From: Glutinoglossum americanum
Taxonomy: Eukaryota > Ascomycota > Geoglossomycetes > Geoglossales > Geoglossaceae
Assembly (NCBI GenBank): GCA_020080175.1
Contig: JAGHQL010000259.1
Span: 1 to 25,490 of the forward strand
Direction of reading: 5' to 3'
DNA: 25,490 bases
The position numbers and the translations under genes were made by a program. Under the pieces are notes generated by a model, which saw nothing but the letters and a program-made list of their open reading frames with translations, searched no databases and had not been told where the DNA came from. Shown piece by piece: positions 18,663 through 25,490 of this stretch (positions within the stretch are counted from its first letter, which is position 1; each line of letters begins with the position of its first letter).

Positions 18663-20415
18663 GGCGTTGGCCCCCGGAGGGTATGACTTAAAGTAACGCC
18701 AGTGTGAGAGGGCAGTGCTTATCCTGAAGCCAGAAGAGGTACTTAGGGGTCAAGGGCAAGTCTCTGCTCCTTGGCGACACCAAACCTTTTGGCACCAGGC
18801 GGTATGGGTCCCAATCGGAGTTCTTGTGAAAACGAAACTGAGGTAATTATATTCTAAATATGAGTTTGAAAAGTGTGACTGATGAGAAAGAACTTGATGT
18901 GGTGGTACATTACCCTAAAGGAGGGGGATCAGAGCCTTATTTTTCGCCAAAAAACCCCCGTACCGCCCGCACCCAAAGTCTCCGACCACCGACGCTAGTC
19001 CGCACAGGTGTTGCAAGGATATTTCGTATGGGAAAAAAAAGTCCGCACAATCGCGCTAGTAAGCAGTCGGTAAGGAGCAAAGAAATTAGCCTACCCCCAA
19101 TTACATTTGGGACAGGGTAGGAGAATGTCAAGGTGGTGGCGCAGCAGCAAAGGGTGCGTTCCGGCCATGGGAGCCTAGCGTTCAGTCGTATTCCCCACCC
19201 GTTGTTGCCTCCCTGAACCGTTATGTATTAAAATGAACCAATAAGAAAGTTCCCAGGTACCGGGTACTGAGGCACTGTGCTCAGACTGTTTTATCAGTAA
19301 CGGGATGTAAATGGCCTGACGGAAGTTCGCGCGCTCACCAATTGTATTTCGTCACGCCCGCAATAATAGCTCTAGAAATCTACCTGCGACTTTATTACTG
19401 TCAATAGGAATAGTAGTGAGCCAAACGTTCACAGCACATTGCCCAGAACAACCCGTTTATACGGCCAAAGTGTTGGTGTCTAGGTTATACTCATACGGAG
19501 AATCATGTAGGCGCCATAGATTGGAGTGTGTCGTTTTCGGTGCCCTTTCCGCCGAAAGCGTCTATTGGTGTCTAGCATATGAAAATTCTTTCGGCCCTAA
19601 CGGATTCACCTTCCTAATTGGGAACGGGCAGTCCGTGCACTCAGCCATGGCGATCGGCCAAACCTCGCTCTATATAAGAGCTGTTTTCGGTTTACTTGCT
19701 CTATCTAATTAGTATGAGAGTTATCATTCTTCGTTGTTTCGTGGTCAGGTACCCCAGAAACCTTCGGCCATGGTCTTGGCCTATCACCCCTTTTTTACCC
19801 CTGAGTCGGCCGTTGGCAGCCTGAACTCAACACCATAGAGCATATAAGGACCCCATAGGTCGCCCCGAATATCATATAGCAATTAGGTCAATTCTATTCT
19901 ATTGGGCTAGCTACGCCTCTATATGCTGTGTCATTACTGACGTGTGTGACCGTCCCGTCAACCCGAGCATAACTAACAATACCAGCTCGCCCCCCTCAAG
20001 CAGTAGTGCATACAATCACCAGTCACCACTACTATCACTGCTCTTTTTATTGCTAGAAATCCCGATTGGAAGGTTACAATTTACAAGGTCTACGTTAAAA
20101 CATATGTATGCCCCGTTAGTGTGAATTAGCGCTGATGCCCGGCTCATTCTTTTTTGTGATCGTATTTTGCCCGGCAACTCTAAATAGTACTGTAGTCTTT
20201 AGGTTGAAGGACATTAGGTCATTGGTATTTATGCTCACGTGAGACGGAAGCGATACTACAGATATAGCTTCATTTGCAATTGCCACTTGACAAATATGCA
20301 TATAAGCCAGAAATCAAACGCTGTGAAGTGCCTTAGAAGCCCTTCTTGACTCTGGTATCTTCTAGAGCCTAAAAGAAAAATAAACTGCATAGGCGGGAGG
20401 GCGCGGGACGATTGA
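18663..20415. other. Intergenic; no gene supported
   Basis: The first few hundred bases should hold the promoter of the minus-strand gene starting at 18662. Later frames (18860-19120 plus, 19416-19712 plus, 19942-20124 plus) lack motifs, splice context or convincing composition. No RNA gene is visible. The end borders the 3' end of the ankyrin gene. Confidence 0.35.
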
Positions 20416-21397
20416 CTAAGAGTTTGAAGTAAGAGGCTCAAGTAGCCGCACCATTGTCTTATGCCCTTTTTCCGCAGTGTGCGGCAGCGGTGTCCGGCCA
20501 TTGCTATCCCTATTGTGGGGTTCGGCCCCCTTCTCGAGTAGAAACCGCACCGCCGTCTCGTTCCCTATCTCCGCAGCGCGTGACAGCGGCGTCTGGATAT
20601 AGGGTTTAACAAAATTTGCTCAGCCAGGGTTGTGCTCACTTACTCTAGAATGGCGGAGGAGAATGGGACCAGCCGTCGATCTAACAGAGGGATCAGTTTC
20701 ACTTACTTTCTGGAATGGTAAAAAAGGATGGCATCAGCCGTCGATCCGGCATAGAGGGGATCGGGTTCACTTACAATCTCCAATAACAGAGGAAAGGTGG
20801 CGCCAGCGGCCAATCCAACATAGAGCGATCGAGTTCACTTACCAACTACAATGGTAGAGGAAGGGTGGCATCAGTTGCCAACCCAACTCGGAGGGATCGA
20901 GTTTACTTACTATCTATCCGGAACGGCAGAGGAAGGGCGGTATTAGCCGTCAATCCAACAGAGGGATCAGGTTTACCTACACTCTAAAATAGCGAAGGAG
21001 GGCGGTGTCAGTCGTCAGTCCAGCACGGAGGAATCAGGTTCACCTATACTCTAGAATGGAGAAGGAGGATGTGCCAGCCGTCAATCCAACATGGAGGGAT
21101 CAGGTTCGCATACTTTCTAGAATGGCAGAGGAGGGGCGGTATCAGCCGTCAGTCGAACACGGAGGGGTCGGGTTCACTTACCAACTGCAATGGCGAAGGA
21201 GGGGTGGTAGCTCGAGGGACACCAACTATATCCTCAGTGTCCAATCTGTAATCGTCTGGACATTCTGGAGCATCAAAAAAAGTCTTTCTGTCCTTTCTCG
21301 ACGTATCGTTCATCATATATACCAGAGCAGATAGCATAACGCGCTTTGTCGAAGTCATCGATGCACAGGCCGCCCGCCTGCGCGTTCGCGATGCCTA
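20416..21397 (-). pseudogene. Ankyrin-ending gene with a 589-nt repetitive intron
   Basis: The upstream exon (about 21397-21182) reads NAQAGGLCIDDFDKARYAIC, then SGIYDERYVEKGQKDFF. After one base too many in a run of seven T (A on the plus strand, near 21275-21281) it continues DAPECPDDYRLDTEDIVGVP and ends SPLQL at a GTAAGTG donor (21181). The downstream exon (20592-20416, 59 codons) reads TPLSRAAEIGNETAVRFLLE, KGAEPHNRDSNGRTPLPHTA, EKGHKTMVRLLEPL and a stop: nearly two ankyrin repeats. Both exon ends are phase 0, so the join is clean. Ankyrin repeats bind proteins and in fungi often form NLR sensors. The start and any further 5' exons are not resolved; the domain of the upstream exon is unknown to me. 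The homopolymer shift makes it a likely pseudogene unless that is an assembly error. Confidence 0.58.
20644..21181 (-). repeat. Tandem array of eight intron-like 63-70 bp units
   Basis: On the minus strand, GT donors recur at 21181, 21113, 21049, 20980, 20910, 20842, 20774, 20706 and 20643, spaced 68, 64, 69, 70, 68, 68, 68 and 63. Six of nine read GTAAGT. A typical unit is GTAAGTGAACCTGATCCCTC, a TGTTGGATTGACGGCTGATAC block that supplies branch-like sequence, a CCTTCCTCTGCCATT pyrimidine tract, and an AG (CTAG, CCAG, GTAG, GGAG, TTAG). Only 0-3 bases lie between one unit's AG and the next GT. The last donor (20643) begins a separate ordinary 51-nt segment ending CCAG at 20593. Copies are diverged, so the array is not recent, yet the GT is kept in all nine. 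Confidence 0.8.
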
Positions 21398-21984
21398 CTG
21401 GTTATACTGTAGTCGGTAAATCCGCAACCGGAAATGGAGGTTGCCTTTTCGGGTAAGGCGCCTCCCTAGTGCCCCGCCACATAAGTGTTGTGGGCGTTAT
21501 AGTTCGTCTGGTAGGTAGAAGGACGATTGTATTAAGCAGGTCGTGGGCGCGGTAGGTAAGCTACCCCTGCCAAGAGAATGACTAATAACTAGCTAACAAA
21601 CTACCCCTTCCACGGCATAGAAATCACCTCCACAGTGTGCTCCGCTGACTTCAAGTATAAATCCGTCGTTATTTCTCCCTCGACCTCCTCTCCCTCCATC
21701 TTCTTTTCACATACTTTCAATCCCCTTTACTTGCCCTCCTACCTGACTGAGTCTGTCCCCACTTCCATGCTGCTCTATGCAGACCCGATGAGGCAATTTT
21801 CTCTCCCTCCCGTTCCCCTCCAATTTGCCCTCTGATTCATCTCTTCGTATAGTTCGACCCTCTTTCTCCTTCTGTCTCAGGCTGATACGTCTTCCCCCCA
21901 AAGCTCACCTTGGGGTTAGAGGCTGTGTGAGGCACTGAGATCTACCCCGCCCATTCTGGGAAGCTTCCCCCACTATCGACTCGT
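21398..21984. other. Unresolved; lies between two ankyrin-type remnants
   Basis: No clear exon is seen. A pyrimidine-rich plus-strand tract runs from about 21660 to 21890. It may hold an intron or 5' exon of the ankyrin gene on the minus strand, but I could not find joins that keep a frame. It contains the MITE end listed separately. Confidence 0.3.
21592..21635 (-). mobile_element. Solitary 44-bp terminal repeat of the MITE family
   Basis: Read on the minus strand from 21635 it begins CTGTGGAGGTGATTTCTATG, sharing CTGTGGAGG and TTTCTAT with copies A and B, and continues CCGTGGAAGGGGTAGTTTGT. It matches the copy at 24114-24157 over about 44 bp with about seven differences. CA precedes it on the minus strand, as with copy B. 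No opposite end was found. Confidence 0.6.
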
Positions 21985-22340
21985 CATATTCAGCTCCAAT
22001 AGATCAATTAACCTTTCAAGGGAATAATCGACAGTAGTCACAAGAACAGTGGGCTGCGCCCTTGACTGTTGACATATCATATACGGCTCTGGTAGACTAA
22101 TTGCCTCTTCAAGGGGCGATCGGTGATGCCAATAATGACATACGAGCACTGTCCTGCACCCCTGGCTATTGGCGCGTCATGTTCAGCTCTAATGGGTTAA
22201 TTAGCCTACAAATAGAGCAGACAACAGTCAGTACTTCTGGTAATGGCCATATGAGGGATGTGCTGCGCCCCTGATTGCTGGTATGCTGCACTCAGCTCTG
22301 ATGGATCGATTACCCCTGCAAGCAGCCATTGAGACATCGG
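21985..22340 (-). pseudogene. Decayed ankyrin-repeat array
   Basis: Three to four copies of a roughly 100-bp unit are read on the minus strand. Unit starts (CAG/CAA-GGG-YGC) lie at 22273, 22164 and 22064, and an earlier partial unit lies above. Translations include QGRSTSLIWPLPEVLTVVCS with LINPLELNMTRQ, QGCRTVLVCHYW with SPLEEAISLPEP, and PTVLVTTVDYSLERLIDLLE with LNMTSR. These fit a DxQGRTxLxxA...LLE ankyrin pattern of about 33 residues (99 nt), common in fungal NACHT-ankyrin proteins. Spacings of 109 and 100 nt mean that each unit is frameshifted relative to the next, and stops end most units. It may be the 5' continuation of the ankyrin gene at 20416-21397 or a separate dead gene. Confidence 0.5.
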
Positions 22341-22764
22341 GATCCACACGACCCCATCCTAGCGGGAACCTCTTGAACCGTCGACGTGCCAGATCATGCC
22401 CGCATATGAACTGCGTGACGGCACGGTGATGCGTTGAAATGCGGAAGTTCCATGGGCATAAGCGGAGTGGATTGCAGGGAGCATTATCTCTCCGTATCTC
22501 TGTTAGCCGCCTTATTCCGAGTTGTGTCAATTATTGAGGGTCTCGATCCAACTTTGGGGCACAGATCACACGCGCCATTACCAGGGCAGGCATAGTGAAA
22601 TGTTAACAGGCGTGCATGGCGCAGATGAGCCGGCACTCAGTGGTGGACTGGAAATTCACTCGCATTAGCAGGAACGCCTAATCTCATGATGTGGTAATGT
22701 GACATTATCGGCAGTGTGTTGGAACGATCTGGTTGAGCTGATCCGCCTTGTCTTGAGGACTTAA
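22341..22764. other. No supported gene
   Basis: A minus frame overlapping 22341-22530 (TQLGIRRLTEIRRDNAP) runs into the ankyrin array but has no visible domain. Nothing else is recognisable. Confidence 0.3.
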
Positions 22765-23593
22765 TGTTGGTGTCCGCTGGTGGAGAGGCGGCTCGAGAGT
22801 CTAATGGCCCCTCCTTGTGGCTGCATCAGCTCCGAATAAGCAGGTGGGATACTATTTGGATCATACGATTCCTCCTTTCCTGCGAGCCCTGGCCCTTTCC
22901 TTCTTTATAGCTTTTCTCAGGTTCGCCGATGATCGGGCAATAGCACTGCGATCGGTCAATTCTGCGGCAGCAGCCTGACGTGATGGAGTGTTGGGACTGG
23001 GTGATGACAGGGTCAATATCGGAGCCCGTCTGTCTCATTGGGCTCGAGGCTCTACTGATTGTGTGGAGTTCTCCTGCATTTGTCGTTTGACTTTTTTCGC
23101 GCTGGGCTGTGCTATGCAATGCGTATCGTCAGTGAGGCATTTTCATGGAAGAAATAGCACAGCGAGCGGCTATATGACTGGAACGCACGGCAGAGCATAC
23201 ATAGGAAATCCTATCCCAGTGGTGGCGGAGGAGGGTCGAAGAGTCGGAGAGTTGGATGTCTACTTAAAATCCGCTGTTTCTGCTCTCCCTCCCTCCTCCA
23301 CATCACGAACCAATAAGGGTTCTAGGGACTTGGATCTGTAGAATTGCTGGGGAAGTCCTCCAGACTTCAATAACAGATGAAGTGAGATGAAGTAGATGTC
23401 GCGCTGCGCCGTGTTCGGACCTTGCAGGAAAGAAGAGAGAGCGAGAGGCGGTAACAGAGACGATAGAAGTTGTTATTTGCGAGGCAGCGAGGAGTGCAGA
23501 ATTGCACTTACCGTCAAACCGCCGCACGGTTGGTAGATCTAGCTGCCTGCCACTTGCGTTGCGCTGCGCTGACTCGGCGATCTAGTTGGCCAT
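22765..23593 (-). pseudogene. Spliced gene of unknown role, damaged
   Basis: Exon 1 (23593-23512) starts ATG and reads IAESAQRNASGRQLDLPTVR then RFD, with a TAG at codon 4 where CAG (Gln) would fit by one transition. A 91-nt intron starts GTAAGTG at 23511 and ends CAAG at 23421. Exon 2 (23420-23263) joins in phase and reads PNTAQRDIYFISLHLLLKSG, GLPQQFYRSKSLEPLLVRDV, then an acidic end to TADFK. A further coding block at 23109-22861 reads KKVKRQMQENSTQSVEPRAQ, a TGA, then RQAAAAELTDRSAIARSSAN and LRKAIKKERARARRKGG, a helical and strongly basic stretch typical of nuclear proteins. A last frame at about 22860-22770 gives SYDPNSIPPAYSELMQPQGG. The links between exon 2 and the basic block are unresolved. 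No family is recognised; a nuclear role is only suggested by the basic region. Confidence 0.5.
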
Positions 23594-24113
23594 CGTGTGA
23601 GCTCTGACCCGCGCGCGCCGTCCCGCATCGCCGCTCCTGGCGGTTTGCTTGTCAGGCCCTCATGCCTATACATATAAAGAACGAACCTAAAACTGTCTTT
23701 GAAGACCGGAGGTAGGGTAAGCGATTTGCCCTCCCTTGGTTTCTCTACCAATGTTTGGCAAAAGGCGAACTTATTCGTCCCCCTGATCGTCGAAGCTCCC
23801 CAACCGGTCGTGTTTCGCAATAACCGCAAACATTTGTTAGTTAGAGCCTGAATAACGAGACAGGATAAAAAGGTAGAATTTTTTTATTGCTTTGCTTCTC
23901 TTTCCTTCGTAGTTAACAGCCGTGGCCTTCATAGCATGAGAAGTATGTCAGACGGCCCCAATCAGCCACGTACAAGGGAGTCACACAAGACCCAGAAAAC
24001 GACTGTCACGAACTCAAGAAATGGCTCGAGACTGAGTCCTAGATGACTCTGAGTTATGACATCACGGTTACCTAAAGCCAATCCGTGCTCAGGCCTCTTC
24101 GAGATCCGAACTG
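23594..24113. other. Probable 5' flank; no gene supported
   Basis: A minus frame at 23539-23829 (LTLPPVFKDSFRFVLYMYRH) overlaps the start of the preceding gene in another frame and may be an upstream exon or chance. The stretch to 24113 shows nothing else. Confidence 0.3.
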
Positions 24114-24157
24114 GCTAATAAACCACCACTTCCACGGCATAGAAACCACCTCCACGG
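24114..24157 (-). mobile_element. Solitary 44-bp terminal repeat of the MITE family
   Basis: Read on the minus strand from 24157 it begins CCGTGGAGGTGGTTTCTATG and continues CCGTGGAAGTGGTGGTTTAT. It is in the same orientation as the copy at 21592-21635, so the two are direct, not inverted, repeats 2.5 kb apart. The partner end is missing. Confidence 0.6.
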
Positions 24158-24304
24158 TCCCAAGGGGCAAACGAGCCCGCGTCGGCACACGATCTTAATT
24201 GGATAAACTCACTCACTCAATTGAATACTACGAGCATTTTGTTTGGCAATCTCTAACCACCGTCCACCGGCTCTCCCTGGCCCTTCTCTATCAATGTTAT
24301 TATA

Positions 24305-24322
24305 ATATATATATATATATAT
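24305..24322. repeat. (AT)9 microsatellite
   Basis: An uninterrupted run of nine AT units lies 13 bases beyond the stop codon of the WD40 gene, within its presumed 3' untranslated region. Confidence 0.9.
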
Positions 24323-24335
24323 GTGTTGTAAAGGC

Positions 24336-25490
24336 TTATATTCTAGCCAGGTCAAATTCGATAAAGGTAACTTGACCGGATACATGTCCCATTACAAGAA
24401 TATTATCTCGGACAGCTAAACATGTCGGTCGATAATCGGCAGGAAGCCATAGAATATTTTCCGTTCCGCAAGCCACCCATTGCTTTTTGACATATAGGTA
24501 GGATGAGAAATCGGAATGTGGTTGACCAACTGAGCGATTGGGACAGCTGAGCTCAAATAATCCGCACTCTGTCTTTAGATATGACCCGTCACTAGAGAAA
24601 GATAGGTCATGAATCGATTCTTCAGTACTAAGTATCTGAATTGCTTCCTTTGTCTGCACGTCCCAGAGCTTGACTGTGTTGTCCCAGGATGCAGAGGCGA
24701 GGAGCTGGCCGTCCGGTGAAAAGGCCACTGCCCAGCCCCACCCTGGATGACCCTCGAGAGTGCCGTGCGACGCTCCTGTCCTTGAATCCCAGAGCCTGAC
24801 TGTGCTGTCGTCTGATGCAGAGGCGAGGAGCTGGCCATCCGGTGAAAAGACCACTGCGTTGACCCACCCTGAGTGACCCTCGAGAGTGCCATGCGACGCT
24901 CCTGTCCTTGGGTCCCAGAGGTTGACTGTGCCGTCCCAGGATGCAGAGGCGAGGAGCTGGCCGTCCGGTGAAAAGGCCACTGCGCTGACCCTCCCTGAAT
25001 GACCCTCGAGAGTGCCGTGCGACGCTCCTGTCCTTGAATCCCAGAGCCCGACTGTGCTGTCGCCTGATGCAGAGGCGAGTAGCTGGCCGTCCGGTGAAAA
25101 GGCCACTGCGTTGACCTCCCGTGAATGACCCTCGAGAGTGCCGCACGGCGCTCCTGTCCTTGGGTCCCAGAGCTTGACTGTGTTGTCGTTCGATGCAGAG
25201 GCGAGGAGCTGGCCGTCCGGTGAAAAGGCCACTGCGCTGACCCTCCCTGAATGACCCCCGAGAGTGCCGTGCGACGCTCCTGTCCTTGGGTCCCAGAGCC
25301 TGACTGTGTTGTCCCACGATGCAGAGGCGAGGAGCTGGCCGTCCGGTGAAAAGGCCACTGCGTTGACCTCCCCTGAGTGACCCTCGAGAGTGCCGCACGA
25401 CGCTCCTGTCCTTGGGTCCCAGAGCCTGACTGTTTCGTCGCCCGATACGGAGGCAAGGAGCTGGCCGTCCGGTGAAAAGGCCACTGCGTT
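24336..25490 (-). CDS. WD40-repeat C-terminus of an NLR-type (HET-E-like) protein, 5' cut by window edge
   Basis: The frame is open from the window edge to the TAG at 24336-24338, 385 codons including the stop. It holds seven WD40 repeats of exactly 42 residues each (126 bp; six complete and near-identical, starting at 25484, 25358, 25232, 25106, 24980 and 24854; the seventh at 24728 diverges). The consensus is VAFSPDGQLLASASxDxTVx then LWDxRTGASxGTLEGHSGxV-N/S-A. A closing region of about 90 residues follows, with ENILWLPADYRPTCLAV and GHVSGQVTFIEF, an ending I know from Aspergillus NACHT-WD40 proteins. The repeats would form a beta-propeller sensor, with a NACHT or NB-ARC switch and a death effector expected beyond the right edge. 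In HET-D/E of Podospora such repeats decide nonself recognition. Nothing in the visible part is broken. Confidence 0.9.
   Translation of the reverse strand, partial: NAVAFSPDGQLLASVSGDETVRLWDPRTGASCGTLEGHSGEVNAVAFSPDGQLLASASWDNTVRLWDPRTGASHGTLGGHSGRVSAVAFSPDGQLLASASNDNTVKLWDPRTGAPCGTLEGHSREVNAVAFSPDGQLLASASGDSTVGLWDSRTGASHGTLEGHSGRVSAVAFSPDGQLLASASWDGTVNLWDPRTGASHGTLEGHSGWVNAVVFSPDGQLLASASDDSTVRLWDSRTGASHGTLEGHPGWGWAVAFSPDGQLLASASWDNTVKLWDVQTKEAIQILSTEESIHDLSFSSDGSYLKTECGLFELSCPNRSVGQPHSDFSSYLYVKKQWVACGTENILWLPADYRPTCLAVRDNILVMGHVSGQVTFIEFDLARI

Noticed and set aside
20644-21181. Reading the 68-bp array as a CRISPR or a coding minisatellite
   Set aside because: There are no unique spacers between identical repeats, and stops occur in all frames over the array; GT/AG periodicity explains it better.
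24575-25456. Long alternative-frame minus-strand repeats within the WD40 array
   Set aside because: They exist only because a 126-bp unit, a multiple of three, keeps every frame open; the WD40 frame carries all the family residues.

Overview
The window looks like an accessory, gene-poor region of a filamentous ascomycete, most likely an Aspergillus/Penicillium-type Eurotiomycete. This is inferred from short 50-90 nt introns (GTAAGT-type donors, CTNAY-like branch sites, YAG ends), a Tc1-type transposase riddled with C-to-T/G-to-A stops (RIP-like), a KP4-family secreted protein and WD40, ankyrin and TPR sensor repeats of fungal NLR (STAND) type. No species can be named from sequence alone.

Left part (1-9.5 kb): a truncated, AT-rich Tc1/mariner relic (112-965); a decayed threonine-rich secreted-protein gene (1590-3003); a possible pogo-type transposase tail (3930-4095); a decayed 21-bp tandem repeat (4338-4467); an apparently whole KP4-family gene with a TATA box (5681-6383), followed at once by a 161-bp MITE; a broken MADS-box-like gene (7564-7797); and a multi-pass membrane protein gene with one frame change (8421-9501, minus).

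Middle (9.5-17 kb): a piece of a cysteine-rich extracellular protein gene abutting the tail of a pogo/Fot-type transposase (10452-11167); one long, intact, intronless Baeyer-Villiger monooxygenase (11998-13947), the clearest gene of the window; a second MITE copy (14445-14566); a pair of strong hairpins (15223-15277); and a TPR fragment (16542-16766, minus).

Right part (17-25.5 kb): a four-exon gene for a signal-peptide, Ser-rich, single-pass membrane protein, visible only after splicing (17683-18662, minus); an ankyrin-ending gene on the minus strand whose 589-nt intron is a tandem array of eight 63-70 bp units that each look like a complete spliceosomal intron (20593-21181); more decayed ankyrin repeats (21985-22340, minus); a spliced but damaged gene of unknown role (22765-23593, minus); and the 3' end of a WD40-repeat NLR-type gene running off the right edge (24336-25490, minus).

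Functionally the window is not one pathway. It reads as a turnover zone: NLR-type sensor domains, secreted/toxin-like and cell-surface proteins and an orphan secondary-metabolism enzyme, set among dead DNA transposons and MITEs. The intron-like tandem array is the feature most likely to be undescribed.
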